Assembly (NCBI RefSeq): GCF_016107685.1
Contig: NZ_JABASY010000001.1
Location: 710,187 to 774,186, forward strand
Direction of reading: 5' to 3'
DNA from: Brevibacterium yomogidense
Lineage (GTDB): Bacteria; Actinomycetota; Actinomycetes; Actinomycetales; Brevibacteriaceae
DNA: 64,000 nt
Both the position numbers and the translations under genes were made by a program. Below, piece by piece: positions 42,217-50,809 of this stretch (the first letter of the stretch is position 1; every line of letters starts with the position of its first letter). The notes beneath the pieces were generated by a model, which did no database searches, had not been told where the DNA came from, and worked only from the letters and a program-made list of their open reading frames with translations.

Positions 42217-43392
42217 ATGAGCGGACATCTCGTCCCGCAGCTCGTCACCGAGGGCGAACAGGCCCGCGCGCTCAGGTTGGAGGTCCGTGCATTCCTCCGG
42301 GAGGAGATCGCGGCGGGCTCCTTCACCCCGTGGGTCGACACGTGGCTGACCCGCTGGGACAACGACTTCACGAAGAAGCTCGCGGCGCGCGGCTGGGTCG
42401 GCATGACGATCCCCACGGAGTACGGCGGCCACGGCCGCACGTTCCTCGAGCGGTTCGCCGTGACGGAGGAGCTGCTGGCGGTGGGTGCACCGGTCGCGGC
42501 CCAGTGGATCGCGGACCGTCAGATCGCGCCTTCACTGCTGCGGTTCGGCACAGAGGAGCAGAAGCAGGCGTTCCTGCCGAAGATCACGAAGGGCGAGCTG
42601 TGCTTCGGCATCGGCATGTCCGAACCGGAATCCGGGTCCGACCTGGCAAGCGTCCAGACGAAGGCGCGGAAGGTGGACGGAGGCTGGCGGGTCACCGGCC
42701 GCAAGACGTGGACCTCCGGCGGGCACGTCGCTGACGGGTTCTTCGCCCTGGCCCGCACGGAACCGCTGGACACCTCGAACCGCCACGCGGGCCTGTCCCA
42801 GTTCATCGTGGACCTGCGCGCCGACGGGGTGAGCATCGACCCGATCATCGCGATGAACGGCAGCCACCACTTCAACGAGGTCACCCTCGACAACGTGTTC
42901 ATCCCCGATGACCGAGTGCTGGGCACCCCGGGCGACGGCTGGCACCAGGTCACCTCGGAGCTCGCGTTCGAGCGCAGCGGCCCCGAACGCTTCCTGTCGA
43001 CCTTCGTGCCGTTCGAGGAGGCCCTCGCCCACCTGCGCGCCACCAGTGCCGGCACCACCGGGACCGCACCCACGCAGCGGACGGGCGGTGCCCTGGGCCG
43101 TCACATCGCCCGCCTCACGGCGCTCCACCATATGTCGCTGTCCGTCGCCTCCAGCCTGCAGGCCGGTGAGAACGCGGACACCGCCGCGGCGCTCGTCAAG
43201 GTGCTGGGTACGACGGAGGAGGGCGACATCGCGGAGACCGTCGACCGGCTCGCCGGCGACTGCGCCGCAGACAACCCGAGGCTGCAGGACCTGGTCGACG
43301 GTGCACTCGCCCAGCGTCCCGGCTTCACGCTGCGCGGCGGGACGAACGAGGTGCTCCGCGGCGTGGTCGCCCGGAGCCTGGGCCTGCGGTGA
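42217..43392 (+). CDS. Acyl-CoA dehydrogenase family protein (first of a pair)
   Basis: A 391-residue flavoprotein of the acyl-CoA dehydrogenase family. Marks are GWVGMTIPTEYGGHGRTFLE near residue 56, FGIGMSEPESGSDLASVQTK near 130, WRVTGRKTWTSGGHVADGFF, and the C-terminal RGGTNEVLRGVVARSLGLR. The glutamate that acts as base in medium-chain enzymes (YEGT) is Gly here, as in family groups whose base lies elsewhere. GAGGAG at 42205-42210 supports the start. The next gene is a second, diverged family member; adjacent pairs of this kind often form mixed tetramers. Confidence 0.92.
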   Translation: MSGHLVPQLVTEGEQARALRLEVRAFLREEIAAGSFTPWVDTWLTRWDNDFTKKLAARGWVGMTIPTEYGGHGRTFLERFAVTEELLAVGAPVAAQWIADRQIAPSLLRFGTEEQKQAFLPKITKGELCFGIGMSEPESGSDLASVQTKARKVDGGWRVTGRKTWTSGGHVADGFFALARTEPLDTSNRHAGLSQFIVDLRADGVSIDPIIAMNGSHHFNEVTLDNVFIPDDRVLGTPGDGWHQVTSELAFERSGPERFLSTFVPFEEALAHLRATSAGTTGTAPTQRTGGALGRHIARLTALHHMSLSVASSLQAGENADTAAALVKVLGTTEEGDIAETVDRLAGDCAADNPRLQDLVDGALAQRPGFTLRGGTNEVLRGVVARSLGLR

Positions 43393-43406
43393 GAGAGGAC
43401 GACGCC

Positions 43407-44555
43407 ATGACAGACGCACAGACCGCATCACAGACCGAGGCCGCATCGAGGATCGCCGACGCCGCGGAGGTCGCCGCCGAACTCCGCACACTCACCGCGG
43501 ACATCTTCCGCGACGCGCAGGACGACCAGCCGGACACCGTCGACCGCCCCCTGGACCTCCAGGTGTGGGCGACGCTCGAGGAGACGGGCCTCGCCCGCCT
43601 CACCGGTCCCGAATCCGCAGGTGGCAGCGAGGCCGGTTGGCTCGAGACCGCCGCCGTGCTGGGGGAGGCCGCTGCTGCCGGGACGCCGCTGCCGCTGCTC
43701 GAGCACGACCTGCTGGCAGGCTGGCTGCGCGACACCGCGGGTCTGCCCGCCGAGGCCCCGGCCGGCACGGACTCAACCGGCACGTGGGCTTCGGGAGGCA
43801 CCCCCACCTCGGGCGCAGGCGCACCGGCGACCGGCCCTGCCCTTTCCACCGCCGCCGAGGTCGTGGCCCCGGCCCGCGCGGTGACCGTCCCGTGGGTGCC
43901 GGCTGCGGCCTCGGTCGTGGTCCTCGACTCCTCGGGGAGCACACCGCAGGTGTACGAGATCGCGGTGGCCGACCTCGCGGTCGAGGAGCGTGAGGCGGTG
44001 GGCGGCGAGCCGCAGGCGGTCGTCGTGCTGCCGACCGCCGTCGACGGCGCGGTCGACGTGTCCGCGGAGGTCGCCCAGGAGTTCCACTATCGCGGCGCGC
44101 TGGGACGTGCCGTGCAGATCGCGGGTGCGGCGGAGGCGATCTCGCAGCTGTGCGTCGAGCACGTGACGACTCGGGTGCAGTTCGGCAGGCCGATCGGGAA
44201 GTTCCAGGCGGTGCAGCAGCTGGTCACGGACGTGGCGAGCGAAGCGGCGCTCACCCGCACCATCGTCGACCGCGCCGTGCTCACCGTGGCCGAACGCGGC
44301 ATGCAGGACCCGGGCGCGCGCTTCCTCGTCGCCGCCGCGAAGGCGTGTGCGGGAGGTGCGGCGGAAGTCGTCGTCCGCAACGCCCACCAGATCCACGGCG
44401 CGATCGGGACCACCCTGGAGCACCCGATCCAGCGGCTCACCCGCCCCATCGTGGGATGGCGCCGCGAATTCGGGTCCACTGCGGAATGGGAAGCGCGACT
44501 GGAGGCCTACGTTGTGGAGGAAGGTGCAGACCTGTGGGAACTGATCACGACATGA
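43407..44555 (+). CDS. Acyl-CoA dehydrogenase family protein (second of a pair)
   Basis: A 382-residue diverged member. Conserved parts are FHYRGALGRAVQIAGAAEAI near residue 230, TTRVQFGRPIGKFQAVQQLV near 257, and NAHQIHGAIGTTLEHPIQRL near 330. The middle contains a Gly/Thr/Ala-rich stretch. FAD-site motifs of the N-terminal half are weaker than in its partner, which fits a non-catalytic or partner subunit. A GTG at 43389 overlapping the upstream stop is an alternative start; I prefer the ATG at 43407 because AGAGGA lies before it. Confidence 0.87.
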   Translation: MTDAQTASQTEAASRIADAAEVAAELRTLTADIFRDAQDDQPDTVDRPLDLQVWATLEETGLARLTGPESAGGSEAGWLETAAVLGEAAAAGTPLPLLEHDLLAGWLRDTAGLPAEAPAGTDSTGTWASGGTPTSGAGAPATGPALSTAAEVVAPARAVTVPWVPAAASVVVLDSSGSTPQVYEIAVADLAVEEREAVGGEPQAVVVLPTAVDGAVDVSAEVAQEFHYRGALGRAVQIAGAAEAISQLCVEHVTTRVQFGRPIGKFQAVQQLVTDVASEAALTRTIVDRAVLTVAERGMQDPGARFLVAAAKACAGGAAEVVVRNAHQIHGAIGTTLEHPIQRLTRPIVGWRREFGSTAEWEARLEAYVVEEGADLWELITT

Positions 44556-45796
44556 ACCGCCCGCTGGACGAGGCTCAGCCGGAGGGGGCTCAGCCGGAGG
44601 GGGCCAGGCCGCTCGACGGGATCACGGTCATCGACCTGTCCCGGGTGCTCGCGGGACCGCTGTGCGGGCAGATGCTCGCGGACCACGGCGCGGACGTCAT
44701 CAAGGTGGAGCCGCCGAACGGTGATGACACGCGGACGTGGGGCCCACCGTTCCTGCCCGACGGATCCGGCGCGTACTTCTCCGGCCTCAACCGCAGCAAG
44801 CACAACGTGTCGCTGGACCTGCGCACGGACGCCGGCATCGAGGTGCTCGAGACGCTGCTGGCCGACGCGGACGTCCTCGTCGAGAACTTCAAGGCCGGCA
44901 CGCTCGCGAAGTGGGGGCTCACCGACGACGTGATCGCGGAGCGGTACCCCCGTCTGGTGCACTGCCGGATCACCGGCTTCGGCACGGACGGCCCGCTGGG
45001 AGGCGCGCCCGGCTACGACGCGGTCCTGCAGGCGTACGGCGCCCTCATGAGCGTCAACGGGGAAGCCGCAGGTCCACCCACGCGTGTGGGTGTGCCGATC
45101 GTCGACATGATGACCGGCTACCTGTCGTTCTCCGGGATCCTCCTGGCACTGCGGGAGAGGGACCGCTCGGGGCGGGGGCAGCTCGTCGACGCGACGCTGC
45201 TGGACTCCGCCATCGCGATGCTCCACCCGCATTCCGCGAACCTGTTGAACGGCGGGACGGAACCGGTCCGGATGGGGTCGGCGCACAGCAATGTCGCCCC
45301 CTACGACGTGTACGACGTGGCGGACGGCCAGTTCTTCCTCGCCGTGGGCAACGACCGGCAGTTCCGCAGCTTCGCGGGACTCATCGGCCTGCCGGAGCTC
45401 GCCGACGACCCGCGGTTCCTCACGAATGCGGACCGGGTGCAGAACTACCCGGAACTCAAGGAGATCCTCGCGGACAAGCTCAAGGCCCTCGATCGGGAGA
45501 CCCTGGGGAAGGACCTTCTGTCGCTCGGTGTGCCGGGCGGCCCCGTGCACCTCGTCTCGCAGGCGCTGGACGACCCGCAGGTCCGTCACCGCGGCATGGT
45601 GATCGAGGACGGCGACTACCGGGGGATCGGCAACCCGGTGAAGCTGGGGCGGACGCCTGCCGGGTTCCGGTGGGCGCCTCGGGCGAAGGGAGCGGACACC
45701 CGCGCGGTCCTCGAGAGGCACGGCTTCGACGAGGAGCGGATCGAGCGGCTCACGGAGACGGGCGCCGCAATCACCGCCGACACGGCGGACGACTGA
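44552..45796 (+). CDS. CoA transferase, CaiB/BaiF (family III)
   Basis: A 414-residue family III CoA transferase. The start of the conserved fold is ITVIDLSRVLAGPLCGQMLA near residue 24, then ADVIKVEPPNGDDTRTWGPP. The catalytic Asp is expected in VGVPIVDMMTGYLSFSGILL near residue 190. It moves CoA between carboxylic acids, probably activating the pathway substrate. The ATG overlaps the upstream stop (ATGA). Confidence 0.93.
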   Translation: MNRPLDEAQPEGAQPEGARPLDGITVIDLSRVLAGPLCGQMLADHGADVIKVEPPNGDDTRTWGPPFLPDGSGAYFSGLNRSKHNVSLDLRTDAGIEVLETLLADADVLVENFKAGTLAKWGLTDDVIAERYPRLVHCRITGFGTDGPLGGAPGYDAVLQAYGALMSVNGEAAGPPTRVGVPIVDMMTGYLSFSGILLALRERDRSGRGQLVDATLLDSAIAMLHPHSANLLNGGTEPVRMGSAHSNVAPYDVYDVADGQFFLAVGNDRQFRSFAGLIGLPELADDPRFLTNADRVQNYPELKEILADKLKALDRETLGKDLLSLGVPGGPVHLVSQALDDPQVRHRGMVIEDGDYRGIGNPVKLGRTPAGFRWAPRAKGADTRAVLERHGFDEERIERLTETGAAITADTADD

Positions 45797-45860
45797 CCTC
45801 GCAAGGACAGAGACCCACATCGAGCAGCGGCGGCGTCTTCGCCGCGGACTAGGAGTCACC

Positions 45861-46727
45861 ATGACAGCACAGACCCCCGAGACCAGTGGCACCGCAGGTA
45901 CCACCGGCGCGGCCGGCAGCGGCACCACCAACGATGCGCTCCTCGTCGAGCGCGACGGCCACGTGGAGACGTGGACGCTCAACCGTCCCGACTCGCGGAA
46001 CCCGATCTCCGACGACGACATGGTCGCGGCGATCGTCGACGCCGTCGACGCGGCGAACGCGAATCCCGAGGTGCGGGTCGTCATCCTCACCGGCGCAGGG
46101 AAGGCGTTCTCCGCCGGTGGCGACGTGAAGAAGATGCGGGACCGCGCCGGGATGTTCGGTGGCAAGCCCCACCAGATCCGCAACGGCTACCGCTACGGCA
46201 TCCAGCAGATCCCCCTGGCACTGCAACGGCTCGACGTGCCGCTCATCGCGGCCGTCAACGGCCCGGCGGTGGGTGCCGGGTGCGATCTCACGGCGATGGC
46301 GGACATGCGGATCGCGTCGGAGACCGCATGGTTCGCGGAGTCGTTCGTGAAGCTGGGCATCATCCCCGGTGACGGCGGTGCGTGGTTCCTGCCGCGCCTG
46401 GTGGGCCCCGCACGCGCGGCGGAGATGACGCTCACCGGAGACCGGGTCGACGCGAAGACGGCACTCGAGTGGGGCCTGGTGTCGCGTGTCGTCGCGCCCG
46501 AGGACCTCATGGCGGAAGCGCGCGCGCTCGCCGACCGTGTCGCGGTCAACCCGCCGCACGCCGTGCGCATGGCGAAGAAGCTGCTGCGCGAATCCGACGG
46601 GTCGAGCCTGTCGTCGCTGCTGGAGCTGTCCGCCGCGATGCAGCCGCTGGCCCACCACGCCCCGGATCACGAAGAGGCGATCGAGGCGTTCCTCGACAAG
46701 CGGGACCCGCACTTCACCGGCGAGTGA
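45861..46727 (+). CDS. Enoyl-CoA hydratase/isomerase family protein
   Basis: A 288-residue crotonase-fold enzyme. Oxyanion-hole regions are VVILTGAGKAFSAGGDVKKM near residue 75 and VNGPAVGAGCDLTAMADMRI near 132. The active-site segment FVKLGIIPGDGGAWFLPRLV keeps an Asp and has Gly where one hydratase Glu usually lies. Sixty-four bases separate it from the CoA transferase. With the two dehydrogenases it gives a short beta-oxidation-like path for one acid; the substrate is unknown. No terminator is obvious after it. Confidence 0.92.
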   Translation: MTAQTPETSGTAGTTGAAGSGTTNDALLVERDGHVETWTLNRPDSRNPISDDDMVAAIVDAVDAANANPEVRVVILTGAGKAFSAGGDVKKMRDRAGMFGGKPHQIRNGYRYGIQQIPLALQRLDVPLIAAVNGPAVGAGCDLTAMADMRIASETAWFAESFVKLGIIPGDGGAWFLPRLVGPARAAEMTLTGDRVDAKTALEWGLVSRVVAPEDLMAEARALADRVAVNPPHAVRMAKKLLRESDGSSLSSLLELSAAMQPLAHHAPDHEEAIEAFLDKRDPHFTGE

Positions 46728-47034
46728 CCGCGGCGAGGCGTTCCGTCCGGGCAGCCTCCACGTCGCCCGGACGCAATGCGTTCCATGGCAGGGTGCGCCG
46801 CCAAGACGGAATGTTCAGCCCGGACGGACTGCGTTCCCACGACGTTCGCAGCGGCGGGCCCGGGGCCGGGGCCTGAGCCGAGGCCCGAGGCCCGAGCCGG
46901 GGGCTGGGCCGGGGCCTGGTGAGGCTCCGACCCGGTGGCCTGCCGTTTCCCACTGCCCAGTACTCTCTGAGGTGCACGACGGAGAGGGCGCAACCCCTGC
47001 TGTCGGTTCATGACTGCGGAACAGGGGAATCGGA
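46728..47034. other. Intergenic region with a GC-rich low-complexity tract
   Basis: 307 bases without a gene. Positions about 46855-46920 are built from irregular GGCCC/GGGGC/CCGAG units (for example GGCCGGGGCCTGAGCCGAGG). GCGTTCC occurs three times before it. GGGGAA at 47024-47029 is the likely ribosome binding site of the symporter. No promoter pair is convincing. Confidence 0.6.
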
Positions 47035-48486
47035 ATGACTGATACGACGATCATGACGCTCATCATCGTCGCGTACCTGGTGATCGTCGCCGTGATCGGG
47101 CTTGCGGGCACCAAACTCATCACGGGTTCGGACGACTTCATGCTGGCCGGGCGGCGACTGGGCCCGTTCATGGTGATCGCGGGTCTGACCGCCACGCACA
47201 TCGGCGGCGGCGCCGTCATGGGTGTGAGCGAGGACAGCTACGTGTTCGGTGTGAGCGGTGTCGCCTACAGTGCCGGCACCGCGCTGGGGCTCATCCTCCT
47301 CGGAGTTCTGTCGGCGAAGAAGCTGCGGAGCCTGTCGCTGCGCACGATCACCGACTACCTCGCGCTCCGCTACAACTCGAAGCTGGTGCGCGGTCTGGCG
47401 TCCGGGCTCTCCATCGTCGCGGTGACCGGCATCGTGGCCGCGCAGGTGAACGCAGCCGGCGGGGCGCTGGCGATCCTGGGGATCGATCCGACTGTCGGAG
47501 CCGTGGTCGCGGTGACGCTGTTCATCGCCTACACGGTGTTCGCGGGGATGTGGGGAGTGGCCCTCACGGACGCGGTCCAGGTCCTCATCGTCGTCATCGG
47601 TGTGCCGATCGCCGCTATCGCCGGACTGCGGGCCGCCGGTGGGTTCGAGGGGCTGCGGACGTTCGTGGAGTCCAGCAGCGACATCGTGACCGCCGACTAC
47701 TTCTCCCCGGTGGGCATGGGCGTCATGGCGATGCTCGGGATCATCACCCCCGTCGTCATGTACGACCTCATCGGCCAGGACTTCTACCAGCGGCTCTTCT
47801 CCGCGCGGAGCGCTGCGATCGCCCGCGGCTCCGCCATCGTGGCGGGTCTGCTGCTCCTGGTCTTCGCGATCTTCCCGGTGATCGGCGGCATGAGTGCGCG
47901 TGCACTCTTCAGCGACCTGGAGAACTCGTCGTCCGCGCTGCCGACCCTCATCACCGAGGTCCTCCCCATCGGCCTCGCCGCCGTCATCGTCGCCGCGATC
48001 CTGGCCGCCGTCATGTCGACGGCGGACTCTCTGCTGATCGCGGGCAGCACCCACATCACCAATGACTTCTACCGGGAGATCATGGGCCGCGACCCGGACG
48101 GCGACAGCAAGCGGACCCTCGTCGTCGCCCGCGTGTGGACGCTGATCCTGGGCGTGGCCGCACTGGTGTTCGCGCTCAGCGTGCCGGGGATCATCACCGT
48201 GCTGGCGCTCGCCTACACGATGTACGCGTCCGGTGTCTTCGTGCCGGTGATCGGCGGTCTGCTGTGGCCGCGCGCCACCCGGGCCGGAGCGCTCGCGGCG
48301 ATCATCGCGGGATCCGTAGGCGGGCTCGCAGGGGTCTTCGGGCTGGTCGACTACGGCAGTGTCCCCGAGGTCGTGGTGGGCGGTGGCGTGTCGCTCATCG
48401 CCTTCGTGGTGGTGTCGCTGCTCACGAAGCCCGCCGACGAGAAGGTCGGCGAGGAGCTGCGTCAGGAGCTGGCCGCCGAGGCCTGA
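47035..48486 (+). CDS. Sodium:solute symporter family protein
   Basis: A 483-residue membrane transporter of the SSS family with about 13 helices. It begins TLIIVAYLVIVAVIGLAGTK, with the typical loop GSDDFMLAGRRLGPFMVIAG and TATHIGGGAVMGVSEDSYVF. The Na-site region near VMSTADSLLIAGSTHITNDF at about residue 330 matches the family. The substrate is not predictable. It is a single gene ending before the hairpin at 48596, so it need not belong to the hut genes downstream. Confidence 0.92.
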   Translation: MTDTTIMTLIIVAYLVIVAVIGLAGTKLITGSDDFMLAGRRLGPFMVIAGLTATHIGGGAVMGVSEDSYVFGVSGVAYSAGTALGLILLGVLSAKKLRSLSLRTITDYLALRYNSKLVRGLASGLSIVAVTGIVAAQVNAAGGALAILGIDPTVGAVVAVTLFIAYTVFAGMWGVALTDAVQVLIVVIGVPIAAIAGLRAAGGFEGLRTFVESSSDIVTADYFSPVGMGVMAMLGIITPVVMYDLIGQDFYQRLFSARSAAIARGSAIVAGLLLLVFAIFPVIGGMSARALFSDLENSSSALPTLITEVLPIGLAAVIVAAILAAVMSTADSLLIAGSTHITNDFYREIMGRDPDGDSKRTLVVARVWTLILGVAALVFALSVPGIITVLALAYTMYASGVFVPVIGGLLWPRATRAGALAAIIAGSVGGLAGVFGLVDYGSVPEVVVGGGVSLIAFVVVSLLTKPADEKVGEELRQELAAEA

Positions 48487-48595
48487 AGCGACCCTTTCTC
48501 TCCCGGAGCTGGCTGCCGCCGCCTCAGATCTTGCCCGAGGCGTCACCTCGAGCCGTCGGCACCTTCTCGCCCGGTTCCCGTTCGCCTTCGTTGAT

Positions 48596-48653
48596 CGAGT
48601 GAGTTCGAATCGGCCATCGTGAGGCCAACAAAGGGCCGAATTCAACTCACTCG
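48596..48653. terminator. Large inverted repeat, likely terminator of the symporter gene
   Basis: Two 20-base arms (starting CGAGTGAGTTCGAAT and ending AACTCACTCG) pair with three mismatches around an 18-base loop, followed by TTTGCCCC. It could stop symporter transcription before hutU. Confidence 0.6.
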
Positions 48654-48691
48654 TTTGCCCCTGACCTCGGACGTTTGCCCCTGGCCTCGAG
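48652..48691 (+). repeat. Two 20-bp direct repeats upstream of hutU
   Basis: CGTTTGCCCCTGACCTCGGA and CGTTTGCCCCTGGCCTCGAG follow each other directly and match at 18 of 20 positions. Confidence 0.75.
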
Positions 48692-48709
48692 TCACTCGAG
48701 AAGGCCGAC

Positions 48710-48729
48710 ATGTCCGGCATGTCGGACAC
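48710..48729. promoter_or_regulatory. Candidate hut operator upstream of hutU
   Basis: ATGTCCGGCATGTCGGACAC is an imperfect palindrome matching 18 of 20 bases of the perfect palindrome at 55346-55365 near hutI. It lies 107 bases before the hutU start. The IclR-type protein encoded at 61665 is the most likely binder. Confidence 0.65.
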
Positions 48730-48836
48730 TTGCGCACCCTTGACCTCTTCTCCGACGGCGCGCGGCACTGGACGATGGTGAGCAACGCACCCGCTCACGC
48801 GATCCGCACCGCGCGATCCACATCGGAGGAGCCGCC

Positions 48837-50624
48837 ATGTCCCAGCCGAATCCCGCCTCGTCGCACACCGCGCAAACCGCAGACACTACCCGCACGCAAA
48901 CCGCACACGCCGCGCCCACCACTCGCACCACGCACTCCCACACCACTCATGACCCGTCCCGCTCGATCCGCGCCCCGCGCGGCACGGAGATCACGGCGAA
49001 GTCGTGGCAGACCGAGGCACCCAAGCGCATGCTCATGAACAACCTCGATCCGGAGGTGGCGGAGCGGCCGGAGGACCTGGTCGTCTATGGCGGCACCGGT
49101 CGCGCGGCCCGGTCGTGGGAGGCATACGACGCGATCGTCCGCACGCTCGACGAGCTCGAGGACGACGAGACGCTCCTCGTCCAGTCCGGCAAGCCGGTGG
49201 GTGTCCTGCGGACCCATGAGTGGGCGCCGCGCGTCCTCATCGCGAACTCGAACCTCGTGGGCGACTGGGCGAACTGGGAGCACTTCCGGAAGCTCGAGGC
49301 GGAGGGCCTCATGATGTACGGCCAGATGACCGCCGGGTCCTGGATCTACATCGCGACGCAGGGGATCCTGCAGGGGACCTACGAGACGTTCGGTGCGATC
49401 GCCCGCAAGCGGTTCGGCGGCACACTGGCTGGCACCCTCACCGTCACGGCCGGCTGCGGCGGGATGGGCGGCGCGCAGCCCCTGTCCGTCACGCTCAACG
49501 GTGGCGCGTGCCTCATCATCGACGTCGACCGCACGCGGTTGGAGCGCCGCCGGGCGAAGCGCTACCTCGACGAGGTGGAGACGGACCTCGGCACCGCACT
49601 CGCGAAGGTGGTCGCCGCGAAGCAGGAGAAGCGCGCCCTGTCCGTGGGGCTGGTGGGCAACGCCGCCGAGGTCCTGCCCACCCTGCTCGACCGCCCCGAG
49701 GCCGCAGACGTCGACATCGTCACCGACCAGACGTCTGCACACGACCCCCTGTCCTACCTCCCGCTGGGTGTGGGTCTCGAGGAGTGGCACGAGGAGGCGG
49801 AGCAGGATGAGGAGAAGTTCACGCTGCGGGCGCAGGAGTCGATGGCGAAGCACGTCCGCGCGATGGTCGAGTTCCAGGACCGCGGTGCGGAGGTCTTCGA
49901 CTACGGCAACTCGATCCGCGACGAGGCGCGCAAGGCGGGCTACGACCGCGCGTTCGAGTTCCCGGGGTTCGTCCCCGCCTACATCCGGCCGCTGTTCTGC
50001 GAGGGGCTGGGGCCGTTCCGCTGGGTGGCGCTGTCCGGTGATCCGCAGGACATCGCGGTGACGGACGCCGCGCTCAAGGAGCTGTTCCCGGAGAACGAGC
50101 ACTTGCACACCTGGCTGGACGCGGCGCACGAGTTCGTCGAGTTCGAAGGGCTGCCGGCCCGCATCTGCTGGCTGGGCTACAAGGAGCGTCACCAGGCGGG
50201 CCTCCTCTTCAACAGGCTCGTGGCCGAAGGCAAGGTGTCCGCACCCATCGTGATCGGACGCGATCACCTGGATTCCGGATCGGTGGCCTCGCCCTACCGG
50301 GAGACGGAGGGGATGGCCGACGGCACGGACGCGGTGGCCGACTGGCCTCTGCTCAACGCCCTGGTGAACACGTCGTCGGGTGCGACGTGGGTGTCGATCC
50401 ACCACGGCGGCGGAGTGGGCATGGGGCGGTCGATCCATGCGGGGCAGGTGTCGGTGGCAGACGGAACGGACCTCGCCGCGCAGAAGCTCGAGCGGCTGCT
50501 CACGAACGACCCGGGCATGGGTGTGCTGCGGCACGTGGACGCGGGCTACGACCGTGCCCACGACGTCGCTGCGGAGCGTGGCATCTGGGTTCCCAGCGAC
50601 GAGGAGCTCGACCACCGGGCGTGA
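48837..50624 (+). CDS. hutU: Urocanate hydratase
   Basis: A 595-residue enzyme that converts urocanate to imidazolonepropionate, the second step of histidine degradation. Hallmarks include [20 protein letters not shown] near residue 80, [20 protein letters not shown] near 195 (NAD-binding region), [20 protein letters not shown] near 380 and [20 protein letters not shown] near 517. It is about 40 residues longer than usual because of a Thr/His-rich N-terminus; GGAGGA six bases before the ATG supports that start. It stands apart from the other hut genes, with a shared palindrome upstream and a terminator downstream. Confidence 0.97.
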   Translation: MSQPNPASSHTAQTADTTRTQTAHAAPTTRTTHSHTTHDPSRSIRAPRGTEITAKSWQTEAPKRMLMNNLDPEVAERPEDLVVYGGTGRAARSWEAYDAIVRTLDELEDDETLLVQSGKPVGVLRTHEWAPRVLIANSNLVGDWANWEHFRKLEAEGLMMYGQMTAGSWIYIATQGILQGTYETFGAIARKRFGGTLAGTLTVTAGCGGMGGAQPLSVTLNGGACLIIDVDRTRLERRRAKRYLDEVETDLGTALAKVVAAKQEKRALSVGLVGNAAEVLPTLLDRPEAADVDIVTDQTSAHDPLSYLPLGVGLEEWHEEAEQDEEKFTLRAQESMAKHVRAMVEFQDRGAEVFDYGNSIRDEARKAGYDRAFEFPGFVPAYIRPLFCEGLGPFRWVALSGDPQDIAVTDAALKELFPENEHLHTWLDAAHEFVEFEGLPARICWLGYKERHQAGLLFNRLVAEGKVSAPIVIGRDHLDSGSVASPYRETEGMADGTDAVADWPLLNALVNTSSGATWVSIHHGGGVGMGRSIHAGQVSVADGTDLAAQKLERLLTNDPGMGVLRHVDAGYDRAHDVAAERGIWVPSDEELDHRA

Positions 50625-50646
50625 CGCGGGGATGACCAGTTGTGCC

Positions 50647-50687
50647 GAAGGGCCGCCGCCGCATGTCGCATGCGGGGGCGGCCCTTC
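50647..50687. terminator. Hairpin terminator after hutU
   Basis: GAAGGGCCGCC pairs with GGCGGCCCTTC, and the inner CCGCATG pairs with CATGCGG, making an almost continuous 18-bp stem. Confidence 0.85.
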
Positions 50688-50809
50688 AGTTGGACCGGCC
50701 CTTCATCTGGAAAGGGACGCGGGCGGCACATGTGAACGAGGCGCCAGTGCGAAGCCGGCGGGCGCCTCGGGCTCAGGAGCTCAGCTTTCGCCGCCCCGGT
50801 CGGGGGCGG

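Larger units (their letters stand above)
48487..48836. other. Regulatory region upstream of hutU
   Basis: 350 bases holding, in order, a large inverted repeat (48596-48653), two 20-bp direct repeats (48652-48691), two CTCGAG boxes (48686-48691 and 48695-48700), and the palindrome shared with the hutI side (48710-48729). GGAGGA at 48825-48830 is the hutU ribosome binding site. No open frame looks coding. Confidence 0.65.

Noticed and set aside
47008-48798. Minus-strand open frame of about 600 codons opposite the sodium:solute symporter
   Set aside because: Same shadow effect; the symporter on the plus strand has clear family motifs.
48795-50615. Minus-strand open frame opposite hutU
   Set aside because: hutU is unmistakable on the plus strand and explains the codon bias.
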